A DNA stretch of 64,000 nucleotides from Galbibacter sp. BG1 (lineage in GTDB: Bacteria; Bacteroidota; Bacteroidia; Flavobacteriales; Flavobacteriaceae): NCBI RefSeq assembly GCF_013391805.1, contig NZ_CP058364.1, forward strand, positions 806,501 to 870,500, read 5' to 3'. Below are positions 26,000 through 36,400 of the stretch, one piece after another. Numbering within the stretch: the stretch's first letter is position 1; the number at the start of each line of letters is the position of its first letter. Made by a program: the position numbers and the translations under genes. The notes below the pieces were generated by a model. That model searched no databases. It was given only the letters and a program-made list of their open reading frames with translations, and was not told where the DNA came from.

Positions 26000-28087
26000 T
26001 TAATTTTTTAATGCAAACGCAATAATCTCATTCCCTTTGGGGGTTCCAAGCTTTTCACCGCCACAAGCCAACACAATATATTGTTTGTTATTTATGCTGT
26101 AAGTAGCTGGCGTAGCAAAAGAGGCTGCTGGCAGCTTTATTTCCCATAGCAATTTACCATTATTTCTATTAAAAGCTCTAAAATATCCGTCTTTCGTTGC
26201 CGCAATAAATAACAATCCATTCTTTGTAACTATGGGTCCTCCATAATTTTCGGTGCCTGTTTCCTTATTTTTTAAGCTGGGTGTTATTCCTAAAGGTATT
26301 TGCCACAAATAATCCCCCGTGTTTAAATCTATTGCACTAAATGTGCCCCAAGGCGGCTTAATGGCAGGCAAACCATTACTATCTAAGAATTTAAAGTATC
26401 CCGCATGCCTGTAGGGCAACTGCCCACTTTCCTCATTACCTTTAGAATCCACTTCCTGCTTATCCCCGCGATACACAAATGCAAGTATAGCTTCTTTTTC
26501 CTCTTTGGAAAGCTGTGGGAATCCGGGCATCATCCCTTTACCCTGCTCTATAAGGTTTAAAACCTCCTTTTCAGTAAACTTATTCGATACTTTTTCCAAG
26601 GAAGGGTACCCACTTTCTGGCAATCCTTTTAAATCGGTTTGATGGCACATAGCACAGTAACGACTATACAAAGAAGGTCCATTGGTTGTTGATGCTTGCG
26701 TTCTTTCTTCTTCCCTTTTCATACTGAGAATCCAAGGCATTTCGTTAGAATTTACATATAAAATCCCATTTTCAGGATCGGCTCCTGCTCCTCCCCATTC
26801 TGCACCGCCGTCGTATCCAGGAAGCAATAGCGATGGCTCTAGCCCAGGTGGGGTATAAATTTCCTTTTTCAAAGTATCTAGACGGTTGATTAACTCTTGT
26901 TTATTTTCAGCAAACGGACTCATCTCTTCCGCAGTAATATCTTTACTTAACCTAGCAAATGGTTTCGGCAAAACTGGTATCGGTTGGGTCTCCCAGGCTT
27001 CTTCACCTTCCAACGAAGATTTCGGTACGCCCTTTTCTTTAATATCGAAAAGCGGAGTTCCAGTCTCCCTATCAAAAACAAAAACATAGCCCTGTTTGGT
27101 TATCTGCGCCACTGCTGGAATAGATTTTCCACCTCTTTTCACGGTTATTAAATTTGGTGGCGCAGGAAGATCCCTATCCCAGATATCGTGATGCATTATT
27201 TGATAATGCCAAATTAACTTTCCATTATCTGCATTTAATGCCAAAAGACAATTAGCGTAGAGGTTGCTTCCTTTCCTATTGCCACCATAGAAATCTGGAG
27301 CTGCAGATCCCGTAGGCACATATAAAATACCCCTTTCTTCGTCTACTGCCATCCCTGCCCAATTATTGGCACCGCCCACATTTTTATTTTTATAGGCCTC
27401 TTTATTTTCCCAAGTTTCATAACCAGGTTCATTGGGATACGGAATGGTATGGAATGTCCATTCCAATTCCCCCGTAATTATATTGAAAGCCCGAATATCC
27501 CCCGGAGCTGCATCAGCACCTTCAGAAACCCTTACCGGCATTACAATTAAATCTTTATAGACAGTTCCCGGAGTATTGGAAATCATAAATTTATTCTGGG
27601 CAGATGACGACAAGCCTTTATGCAAATCTACTTTTCCACCATCACCAAATGTTTTAATAGGCTCTCCCGTAAGCGCGTTTAAGGCATATAAAGAAGATCC
27701 CATGGTATACAACACGCGTTTATCATCATTCTTTTCCCAGTAAGACACCCCCCTGCTTGTGCTGTGCCATGCTTTTAGGGTATCCCCAAACATCCAAACA
27801 CGTTCACCGGTTTCGGCATCTAAGGCAAATGCTTGTAATTTTGGGGTAACTCCATACACCAAACCGTTCACCATAAGAGGGTTCATCTGCATTTGTCCGC
27901 TATCCGGCAGCTTATGTGTCCAAGCAATTTCTAAATCTTGAACGTTCTCTGGAGTTATTTGTGACAGGTCGGTAAAGTGATTTCTATCTTTGCCGCCCAA
28001 ATATTCATCCCAATTTTTAAGGGAAGCCGCTTTTTCTTGGCAACTAAAACAAAATGCGGTTAACAAAACCAATACAATCCATTTCAT
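26000..28087 (-). CDS. PQQ-dependent dehydrogenase with inserted cytochrome c domain, lipoprotein
   Basis: A 695-residue quinoprotein of the glucose-dehydrogenase type. The signal peptide has a lipobox (AFCFSC). Tryptophan-docking repeats such as ALDAETGERVWMFGD and ALNADNGKLIWHYQI build the eight-bladed propeller that binds PQQ. A heme c motif CAMCH (C478, C481, H482) sits in an inserted cytochrome domain (about 465-545), after which propeller blades resume to the C-terminus. This insertion suggests internal electron transfer from PQQH2 to heme. The substrate (sugar or alcohol) is not clear. Gene order is tight: 2 bases from the phosphoesterase gene and 4 bases to the SGNH gene. PQQ synthesis genes are not in the window. 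Confidence 0.88.
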   Translation of the reverse strand: MKWIVLVLLTAFCFSCQEKAASLKNWDEYLGGKDRNHFTDLSQITPENVQDLEIAWTHKLPDSGQMQMNPLMVNGLVYGVTPKLQAFALDAETGERVWMFGDTLKAWHSTSRGVSYWEKNDDKRVLYTMGSSLYALNALTGEPIKTFGDGGKVDLHKGLSSSAQNKFMISNTPGTVYKDLIVMPVRVSEGADAAPGDIRAFNIITGELEWTFHTIPYPNEPGYETWENKEAYKNKNVGGANNWAGMAVDEERGILYVPTGSAAPDFYGGNRKGSNLYANCLLALNADNGKLIWHYQIMHHDIWDRDLPAPPNLITVKRGGKSIPAVAQITKQGYVFVFDRETGTPLFDIKEKGVPKSSLEGEEAWETQPIPVLPKPFARLSKDITAEEMSPFAENKQELINRLDTLKKEIYTPPGLEPSLLLPGYDGGAEWGGAGADPENGILYVNSNEMPWILSMKREEERTQASTTNGPSLYSRYCAMCHQTDLKGLPESGYPSLEKVSNKFTEKEVLNLIEQGKGMMPGFPQLSKEEKEAILAFVYRGDKQEVDSKGNEESGQLPYRHAGYFKFLDSNGLPAIKPPWGTFSAIDLNTGDYLWQIPLGITPSLKNKETGTENYGGPIVTKNGLLFIAATKDGYFRAFNRNNGKLLWEIKLPAASFATPATYSINNKQYIVLACGGEKLGTPKGNEIIAFALKN

Positions 28088-28089
28088 AA

Positions 28090-28983
28090 TTAAGTAATAT
28101 AATTTTTAAGCAGTTGAGGCCCTTCCAAAACACTCCTTACCACCTGTAAAACGCCATTTTCAGTGGTATCTATATACCATTTCACCAAAGAAATAGCTCC
28201 ATTTTCTATTTCAAGACCGGTAATGCTCCTTGGGTGCACACAACTGCCATCATTAAAATAAGGAAGATCCCCAGGTTCTGGAAATCTCGGGCGATGCGTA
28301 TGACCGGTAATGGTAAATAAATTGTTCCTTTCGGCTATCCATTTTTTGGTCCGGCGTTCTACTTTAATAAGTTCAGTATTATTTTTTGCTGGACTGGTGG
28401 GGTCTGAAATTCCAACGACTTGAAATTGCCTCCAAATTAACCGAACCAAAAAACGATTGAGTTTCCAAAAGTTATAGTTCCACCAATCGGCTTGATGCCC
28501 GTGAGCCATAAAAATTTCCTGATTGCTATGCTTATGTTTTAAAATTAAAGCTTCGTGATATTCTAAATTCGGCATGAAAGGAACTCGAAGGCCACTATTG
28601 GCATCTAAAACAGTTTCGTAGTGCTTTTTTACCAATGCTGGATTTTCGTAAACCATATCATGATTGCCGAAGATTAAGTGCAATCGGTCCTGCTCGTAAA
28701 ACTCCTTCAAGAGGAAAAATATATTTTTATGGGAATCGAAAATACTATGGAAGTGCAAATTTTCCCACAACTCGTTACCGTCGCCTAATTCAATATACGA
28801 AAAGCCAGCTTTGTAATATTGTTTCAAAGCGTGAAAGTACGTATTTCGGTTATTGGCAAAATCATCGGCAAAACTGTTATCGCCACGATGACAATCGCTA
28901 AAAAGTATAAACTTAGAATTATCGTCGAATTCTACGACTTTTGCATGTTGATAGGCCTTATTAAACCGTTTACGAGTAGACAT
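28090..28983 (-). CDS. Calcineurin-like metallophosphoesterase
   Basis: A soluble 297-residue protein with all metal-binding blocks of the family: FSDCHRGD (block I), GDGNELWE (II), FGNHD (III), MAHGHQADW (IV), TGHTHRPRFPEPG (V). It resembles LpxH-like phosphoesterases in outline but differs in length and spacing. The substrate is unknown. It is the second gene of the operon DUF3050 - phosphoesterase - PQQ dehydrogenase - SGNH hydrolase. Confidence 0.86.
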   Translation of the reverse strand: MSTRKRFNKAYQHAKVVEFDDNSKFILFSDCHRGDNSFADDFANNRNTYFHALKQYYKAGFSYIELGDGNELWENLHFHSIFDSHKNIFFLLKEFYEQDRLHLIFGNHDMVYENPALVKKHYETVLDANSGLRVPFMPNLEYHEALILKHKHSNQEIFMAHGHQADWWNYNFWKLNRFLVRLIWRQFQVVGISDPTSPAKNNTELIKVERRTKKWIAERNNLFTITGHTHRPRFPEPGDLPYFNDGSCVHPRSITGLEIENGAISLVKWYIDTTENGVLQVVRSVLEGPQLLKNYIT

Positions 28984-29004
28984 GCTTAAAATTAAGCAAA
29001 TAAT

Positions 29005-29781
29005 TTATATGGCAACGGTGCGCTCGATTTCTTTTTCAATCCCGTTCCATAAACCTATTCTTACTTCTAACGCCTGTTTTGCAACCATTTCAACTTCCTT
29101 CCATTTTTCAGCGTCGCTCCCTGCCAACTCTTCAATCATTTTATGGGCAAGTGGGCCGTGGGTATCTCCATCTACCTCAATATGCCGTTCAAAATAATAA
29201 ATCAGCTTATCGAGCTTCATATTTGGAAAGTCTTTCTGCATATTTTTCAAAATGGCAGTAAACATATCTGGAATAAGATCTTCACGCCCAAAAGTAAAAG
29301 CTGCCGCTATTTTGTGGGGCTTTCCTTCAGCAATTAAATTAAAACTGAATTCCAAGAATTCCTTTACGCTTTGTGGTAGCTCGCACTTGGACAAGATTTC
29401 AAAAACCCCTTCCAAGCTTTTTACCTCCCCTACAAAATTTTCAATTGTTTCTGTAGTGGCTCCGCAGGCTGTCATGGCCTCTAGGTACATTTCGTAGTGG
29501 CTAAGATAATTTCCATTTTTATCCACATCGGTTTCTTCCCCCAAAACTATTTCGTTTATTAAATATCTCGTTTTTGGATTGCCTACCGGTTTCCAGGGCA
29601 GTGTGGTACAGGTAAGTTTATTCTGCAATGCTTTTAAAAGGGACATAAAATCCCAAACTGCGTATACATGGTGCTGAAGGAAAATCTGTAAATGTTCGGG
29701 AGCTTGTATTTTAGCGTATAGCTCATGTTGCAATAACAATTCGCGTTCTTCCCTTATAGCGTGTATTACTCTTTCTATCAT
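29005..29781 (-). CDS. DUF3050-family protein
   Basis: The start at 29781 (MIERVIHAIREERELLL) gives 258 residues, the usual size for this family; the longer frame back to 29937 would overlap the divergent gene. The protein is helical with conserved His and Glu residues (LLQHELY, QHHVYAVWDFM, LSHYEMYLEAM, YFERHIEVDGDTHGP), like heme-oxygenase-like or TenA-like helical folds that bind metal. DUF3050 has no established function. It heads the operon leading to the PQQ dehydrogenase. Confidence 0.8.
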   Translation of the reverse strand: MIERVIHAIREERELLLQHELYAKIQAPEHLQIFLQHHVYAVWDFMSLLKALQNKLTCTTLPWKPVGNPKTRYLINEIVLGEETDVDKNGNYLSHYEMYLEAMTACGATTETIENFVGEVKSLEGVFEILSKCELPQSVKEFLEFSFNLIAEGKPHKIAAAFTFGREDLIPDMFTAILKNMQKDFPNMKLDKLIYYFERHIEVDGDTHGPLAHKMIEELAGSDAEKWKEVEMVAKQALEVRIGLWNGIEKEIERTVAI

Positions 29782-29878
29782 AGCCAGTTTTTTGCACAAA
29801 AGTATTATTTGGGATGCGGTACTGCAAGTTTTAGTTTCTTTTAACGACTTAAAATCCAAATTTTGTATATATTGGAAT

Positions 29879-32245
29879 ATGAAGTACGAAGCTACAGAGT
29901 CGCCCTTATCGATACAAGTGAGTTTTAAAAAACTCATTGAGCATTACAGAGCTGAAGAGAAAAAGGATGATAGTTTGCTCTCTAACAGGGCGAAAGAAAT
30001 TCTTGCGGTTGTAAAAGAACATCCAGAGCTCGAATCGGGCATTGAGGATTTATCTAAATTGGATAATTTCCAAAATGAAATAGCGATTCTAACTCAAGAT
30101 GTTTTTCCTCCCATGCTATCTTCCAATGAAATAAAGACGATTGGAATACCTTTTGACGACCGAATTTTTAGAGCTTCAAATAGATTTAAAAACATTATTA
30201 AAAGAGCTGGGGAAGACTACGACTCCAGCATTCGAAATATTCCTGAAGATCAAATGTACATCCTTCAATGTACAGTAATTCTGTCTTTCTACTATAATGT
30301 GGATGTGGAATATAAAAAACCTTTGTATTATGATATTCCAGATGAAAATGGCATTCTTAGACACTACAGAATCATGTACAATGCCGATTTCATGGAATTA
30401 TCCCCTACCGATAAAGCAAAAGACCTTACCCAAGACGATATCGATGAATTACTGGACGGTTTTGACGACATTAAACTCTGGAAACAAAAATTCCCACCAA
30501 ATAGTTGGGTCGCTAAAGGGTTTGTTATTTCCAACCTGTTTGATGTAACTATGGACAATTCCATATCCGACCTTAAAACAACCCTTTTGGAGCAATCGTC
30601 CCACGATAATGTGCTGCTCCATAAGTTTGAGGATATCTTTCGATCTATCTTCGGAATAAAAAATTTACAAACAGGGTTTTCCAGCTATGATGATGACGCC
30701 AACAGCTTGGAAAAGCTTACCAAAAACATGCCCAGCTTTTTACTTCACGAAAAATCTGATGACAACTGCGGTAATTTATTGTGCGAGCATTCTTATGAGG
30801 TTTTATTGAAAGACAAACACCATTTTGCAATTTCGGATATTGACAAATACAACAAAATTAGTAAAGGGCAAGCACCTTACGGTACCTTGGCCACACAGGG
30901 ATTTAAAAGTGCCATTTTAGTTCCCGTAGCCCACGAAGGTAATTTATTGGGTATTTTAGAACTGGTTTCCTTTAACAAACATGAGCTAAACAGTATCAAT
31001 GCCAATAAGCTGCATGAAGTAATGCCCTACATTACGGCTGCAGTAGTTAGAAATAAAACGGAAAACAAAAATACCATAGAGGCGGTAATTCAAAATGAAT
31101 GTACCTCCATTCACGACAGCGTAAAATGGAAGTTTGTAAAAGAAGCCAAAAAATTCTTACGTGAAAAAAACAAAGGTAATATGGTTTCTTTTGGAGACAT
31201 TACTTTTAAGGATGTGTATCCGCTTTATGGACAAATAGATATTAGAAATTCTTCGGATGCTAGAAACGAGGCTACCCAAAGAGATTTATACACCCAGTTG
31301 CAATTGGTCGATAAGATTTTTAAAGTGGCCGTTGAAAATGGAAATATGCCCATTTATGAAGAATACAGCTTTAGAGTGAACAGCTATTTAGAGGAAGTTG
31401 AAAAGGATTTCCAGACCAGTACCGAGCAAAATATTGTCGATTTTTTATTTGAAGAAATCCATCCTGCTCTAGAACAGGTTAAAACCCTAAATGAAAATCT
31501 GGAGCAGTTGGTAATTGCCTACAGAAAACAGTTGAACGACACTACAGGAATGATCTACGATTGTAGAAATGACTACGATCAAACAGTGACCGTTATCAAT
31601 AAAAGAATGGCAAAAATTATTGATGAAAAACAACTGGAAGCCCAAAAGATGTTCCCTCATTTCTTCGAACGTTATAAAACCGATGGTGTGGAACACACCA
31701 TGTATATTGGCAAATCTATCTCCAATGTTAAACCATATAGTGATGTTTACCTTCAAAATTTAAAGCTTTGGCAACTGGAAACCATGTGCTACATGGAAAA
31801 TGCATATTATAATTTAAAACCAGATTTAAAAATACCCCTTGATGTAAGTTCGCTTATTTTGGTGCATAACACTCCCCTTTCCATTAAATTTAGAATGGAC
31901 GAAAAGCATTTCGATGTGGACGGAACTTACAATGCCCGTTATGAAATTATAAAAAAACGAATAGATAAAGCTTTTATTAAGGATACTGAAGACCGTATAA
32001 CCCAGCCTGGGCATATTACTATTATCTATTCCCAAAAAAAGGATGAGGAGGAATATTTAAGATACGTAAAGCTGCTACAAGCCAAAGGAGTGCTTAATGA
32101 GGATTTAAAAATACATGAAGTGGAAGACCTTCAAGGGGTAAGCGGTCTAAAAGCGATAACCGTTGGCATATTATACAAATACGACGATAATAAAAGCTTG
32201 CTTACCTACGACGATCTTATGAAAGAGCTATCTAAAGAGCTGTAA
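29879..32245 (+). CDS. Large GAF-domain protein of unknown function
   Basis: A 788-residue soluble protein. ATG at 29879 (MKYEATESPL) is preferred over the frame start at 29792, which would overlap the divergent gene. A GAF domain occupies about residues 260-400 (FAISDIDKYNKISKGQAPYG...AILVPVAHEGNLLGILELVSF). A helical region with the motif PLYGQIDIRNSSDAR follows, then long helices and a C-terminal domain of about 150 residues (HTMYIGKSISNVKPYSDVYL...). No kinase, cyclase or DNA-binding motif is recognised. Its 3' end overlaps the convergent HD-PycTM gene by 14 bases. Confidence 0.75.
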   Translation: MKYEATESPLSIQVSFKKLIEHYRAEEKKDDSLLSNRAKEILAVVKEHPELESGIEDLSKLDNFQNEIAILTQDVFPPMLSSNEIKTIGIPFDDRIFRASNRFKNIIKRAGEDYDSSIRNIPEDQMYILQCTVILSFYYNVDVEYKKPLYYDIPDENGILRHYRIMYNADFMELSPTDKAKDLTQDDIDELLDGFDDIKLWKQKFPPNSWVAKGFVISNLFDVTMDNSISDLKTTLLEQSSHDNVLLHKFEDIFRSIFGIKNLQTGFSSYDDDANSLEKLTKNMPSFLLHEKSDDNCGNLLCEHSYEVLLKDKHHFAISDIDKYNKISKGQAPYGTLATQGFKSAILVPVAHEGNLLGILELVSFNKHELNSINANKLHEVMPYITAAVVRNKTENKNTIEAVIQNECTSIHDSVKWKFVKEAKKFLREKNKGNMVSFGDITFKDVYPLYGQIDIRNSSDARNEATQRDLYTQLQLVDKIFKVAVENGNMPIYEEYSFRVNSYLEEVEKDFQTSTEQNIVDFLFEEIHPALEQVKTLNENLEQLVIAYRKQLNDTTGMIYDCRNDYDQTVTVINKRMAKIIDEKQLEAQKMFPHFFERYKTDGVEHTMYIGKSISNVKPYSDVYLQNLKLWQLETMCYMENAYYNLKPDLKIPLDVSSLILVHNTPLSIKFRMDEKHFDVDGTYNARYEIIKKRIDKAFIKDTEDRITQPGHITIIYSQKKDEEEYLRYVKLLQAKGVLNEDLKIHEVEDLQGVSGLKAITVGILYKYDDNKSLLTYDDLMKELSKEL

Positions 32246-33404
32246 AAGCGAATATAAAGGTAAGAACAGAACTAATCATCCCAATCATAAAAACAGTATA
32301 GGTTATCCTTAAAAGTCGGTACTTTCTGGCCAAAACCACACCAAGATAATAAAGGTCTTTGGTAAGTTGGCCATAAATTAAATCGGTATCTTCTAAAACT
32401 TCCTCCATGGCATCTTCATAAGTTTCTAGGGGCATTTTATAGAAATTCCCGAAGAACAGCAGGTTCACTTTTCTGGACTCTAGGTCTTTTTGTGTGAATT
32501 CCCCGCCCGAAACATTGGGTTTGGTAGATAAAATAGCAAATATGATAGAAATAACGCTAAAAACAACCAATACCAAACTGGGGATTATTAAATGTTGATT
32601 GGATAGACTGTCCAGTTTGGGAATTAGGTTGGCCAGTGCCAATGAAATGATTATAGCGTTTACGGAAAGTAAAATATTTGCTTTGGCATCAGCAATATCA
32701 CTTAACTTCATATGGTTTCTTAAAGCAGTTCTATACAAGGTTTGAACACCCCTAGAAGGGCTTTCTGACTTCAGTTTTACTTTTAATTTTTCCTTTTTGG
32801 CGCGCCGCTCTACTTTCTCTTCCTTTTTAAGCAGGCTTTGCAAATTACTGTCTTTTCCAAAACTCCATTCATTCTGGGCATAAGAAGTGTAATAACGATG
32901 TTGAGTACTCAATAATTTAATATTGAGCTTTCGCCATTCTGTAATATCGTAATGTGCCACTTTGCGTTCATTGAGCTCTTGGCGCAGCATTTCAGAAGTA
33001 TTTACAAAACTTTCTTTTGCCAAGTGGGAACTATCGGCATCTTTTATAATTTCTTCGAGTAGGTTGGTAGGTTCAACCCCCATTTTGGTGGCCATAATGG
33101 TTTGGCACACTTTTTCTATATCAGCTGCTTCATAACCGTGCTCTTTTAAAAAAGAAGTAGCTATTTTGCAACTTTCCTGCTCGTGGTCTTCCCCGGTTAC
33201 GGTATAGCCTGTATCATGAAACCAAGTCGCCAAAAAAAGGATTTCCCGTTCATTTTGGGAAATATTAAGATTTTCCGCCAAAACCGTAGCACTTTTAACA
33301 ACTCTTTGGGTATGGCGAAGATTATGATATAGATAGTTTTTGTCTAACTTAGTATTTAATAAATCAGAAACATACGTTTTTGCTTTTTCAATGATATCAG
33401 ACAT
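32232..33404 (-). CDS. HD phosphohydrolase fused to PycTM (Pycsar effector-like) membrane domain
   Basis: Protein of 390 residues with two parts. Residues 20-130 are an HD domain with candidate metal ligands H31, H63/D64, H74 and D122 or D124, so it could be active. A basic linker (about 185-215) leads to the C-terminal part, with ALRNHMKLSDIADAKANILLSVNAIIISLAL, then two to three membrane helices and a last helix near 370-390. This C-terminal layout matches the DUF5706/PycTM domain that acts as the membrane effector in Pycsar antiphage systems responding to cCMP or cUMP. No pyrimidine cyclase (PycC) gene is beside it. The HD part could cleave a nucleotide signal or a nucleotide pool. It may be a housekeeping signalling protein instead of a defence protein. 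Confidence 0.78.
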   Translation of the reverse strand: MSDIIEKAKTYVSDLLNTKLDKNYLYHNLRHTQRVVKSATVLAENLNISQNEREILFLATWFHDTGYTVTGEDHEQESCKIATSFLKEHGYEAADIEKVCQTIMATKMGVEPTNLLEEIIKDADSSHLAKESFVNTSEMLRQELNERKVAHYDITEWRKLNIKLLSTQHRYYTSYAQNEWSFGKDSNLQSLLKKEEKVERRAKKEKLKVKLKSESPSRGVQTLYRTALRNHMKLSDIADAKANILLSVNAIIISLALANLIPKLDSLSNQHLIIPSLVLVVFSVISIIFAILSTKPNVSGGEFTQKDLESRKVNLLFFGNFYKMPLETYEDAMEEVLEDTDLIYGQLTKDLYYLGVVLARKYRLLRITYTVFMIGMISSVLTFIFAFTAL

Positions 33405-33467
33405 ATTTTTTTATTCTAAGATTATTTAATATAATAATACAAAAATACTAAGCTTCTTCATTTAAAC

Positions 33468-36400
33468 ATGATAAAAAAAAATATTTACTTTTCGCTCTTA
33501 AGTTCCTTTTTAATCCTCTCTTGTGCTACCTATAAGGCTCAATATGCCGATGCCGAACACAAGAACACATACCCAGAAGACAAAGAGCTCGAAAGAAGAT
33601 TTTATTTAATTGGAGACGCTGGTTATTCCCCTGTTGGTGGTGTTGAACCAGGCTTGACAGCTTTTTCCCAAGCGGTAAAAAATGGCACTTCTAAAGATTT
33701 TGCAATTTTTTTAGGGGATAATATCTACCCCGATGGCATGCCGCCAAAGAACGAAAAAGACCGTAAAGCCAGCGAATATAGGCTGGATACCCAACTACAA
33801 ACCATAAAAGATTTTAGAGGCAGGACGCTTTTTATCCCAGGAAATCACGATTGGTACAACGAAGGAGTAAAAGGAATCGAAAGGGAAGAAGACTATATTG
33901 AAGACTTTTTAGAGGTAAAAAAAGGATTGATGCCCAGTGACGCCTGCGGATTGGATGATGTAGAAATTTCGGACGATGTGTATCTTATCTTAATCGATTC
34001 GCAATGGTATTTGGAAGATTGGGACCGTCATCCCACCATTAACGACGATTGTGAAATTAAAACCCGGGAAAAGTTCTTTATAGAATTTGAAGGCATGCTG
34101 AAAAAAAATGAAGGCAAAACCGTTATTGTTGCCATTCATCATCCATTGATCACCTACGGTACGCATGGCGGTCATTTTGCTGCAGAAAAGCAACTATTCC
34201 CAACCCAAAAAAAGATTCCGCTTCCAGGGGTGGCCTCATTAGTAAATCACGTAAGAAAATCTGGAGGGGTTTCCATTCAAGACGCTCAAAACGAAAGGTA
34301 TAAGGAATTGTCTAAAAGATTGCAATCGCTCGCTTTGGAAGCTCCTGCCAATGTAATTTTTGTATCGGGACACGAGCATTCTTTACAGTACATAGAAAAG
34401 GAAAGTATTAAACAAGTGGTTTCGGGTGCGGGCTCTAAATCTTCCGCGGCCCGATTAACTGGAGATGCCCTTTTTACCTATGGATCTCAAGGATTCGCAA
34501 CCCTCGATGTTTTTAAGGATGGATCTTCTTGGGTACGTTTTTATACGGAAGAAAATGGAGAGCCCCTATTGGCATACGAAAAAGAGGTCTACCCTAAAGA
34601 TGAAAAAATTAAAGTGGAATATTTGCCCACTAAATTCCCAGAGTCCGTAGAAACTTCTGTTTATACCAAAGAAGAAACGGAGGTTTCTAATGCATATTCT
34701 TCCTTTTGGGGAGAACACTACCGTAAAGATTACGGCACTAAGATAAATGCAAAAGTAGCTTTGCTGGATACCTTGTATGGAGGCTTAACCCCCATCCGGA
34801 TGGGAGGCGGTCATCAAACTAAAACCTTGCGATTGGTAGACAAAGACGGTCGGGAATTTAACATGCGGGCCTTGAAAAAAAGTGCTGTACAATTCTTACA
34901 AAGTGTAGTGCTTAAAGACAAGGTTTTGGCTACTGAAGATCTCACACAAACCCTCCCAGAGGATATTTTACTCGATTTTTACACCTCCGCTTACCCTTAT
35001 GCAGCTTACCCGATTCCATTGATGTCGGATGCGATAGGAATTTACCACACCAACCCTCAACTTTTTTATATTCCAAAACAAGAGGGGCTCGGCAAATACA
35101 ACGATGAATACGGAGATGAACTATATATGATCGAAGAGCGGCCAGCCGATGAACACGATAACCAGAAGAGTTTTGGATACAGCAAAAATATTGAAAGTAC
35201 CGATGATTTTTACGAAAAACTCAGGGAAGACGAGAAATACCGTTTAGATGAAAATAGTTATGTAAGAAATAGGTTGTTTGATATGCTCATTGGAGATTGG
35301 GACCGACACACCGACCAGTGGAGATGGGCAGAATTTGAAACAGAGGAAGGCATTACTTTCAAACCAATTCCGCGGGATCGTGATCAAGCTTTTTCCGACT
35401 TCGATGGTGCATTCTTAAGTTCGATTAGAACCCTCGTTGCGCCCGCTAAAATGATGCAACGCTACGAACCCGAACTTAAAAACCTGGAATGGTTCAATAC
35501 AGAACCAATGCCAATGGACCGTATTCTACTTCAAAACAGCACTAAAGAAGATTGGATCTCTGAAGCAAAGTTCATTCAAGAAAATCTAACCGATGAAGTT
35601 ATCGAAGAAGCGTTTAAAAATGTTCCTGCGGAAGTGCAAAATGAAAATCTGGAAAAAATAAAATCAGTTTTAAAGGAAAGAAAAAAGCTGCTTACCGATA
35701 TTGCTTCAAACTATTATAAAGTACTCAATAAATTGGCTGTTTTAACAGGAACCGATAAGGATGATTTTATAGAGGTAACCCGTTCTGGAGAAAACCAAAC
35801 CAATGTTAAGATCTATCGTATTAAAGATGGTGAAAAAGCAGATTTGATGGTAGACAAAACCTTCAGCAAAGATATCACCAACGAAATTTGGATCTATGGT
35901 TTGGACGATAAAGATGTATTTGAAGTCAACGGAAAAAGCAAAAAAAATATTCTGGTAAGGCTCATTGGCGGACAAAACAACGATACTTTTAGAATTAATG
36001 AAGGTAAAAAAGTACGTCTGTACGATTACAAATCTAAGAAAAATACTATTGAAGTAAATAACAGTGCCAAAGAGCGGTTTACTGATATTTACGAGAATAA
36101 TATTTTTGTGTACAACAAAGATAAATATTCCACATACACCTTAGTTCCCGGCGTTGGTTTTAATCCAGATGCAGGTGCTATCTTAGGGATAAATTATACC
36201 AACACCGTATATGGTTTTGAAAAAGATCCTTTTTCTACACAACACAGGTTTGCTGCACGTTACCACTTTGCAACGAATGGTATTGAAGTAAAATATGATG
36301 GTGAAGCCGCTGGTATATTCAATGGATTTAATTTTGCATTTGGGGGGCAATTTAACACTCCTACTTTTGCGCGTAATTTCTTTGGTTTTGGAAATGAAAC

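Noticed and set aside
29782-29937. N-terminal extension of the DUF3050 protein
   Set aside because: It would overlap the start of the divergent GAF gene, and the family length is met from the Met at 29781.
31180-31420. Class III nucleotide cyclase domain in the GAF protein (YGQIDIRNSS resembles DIRGFT)
   Set aside because: The second metal-binding and the substrate-binding motifs of cyclases (GDxxxAxF and others) are not found after it, so a Pycsar cyclase is not supported here.
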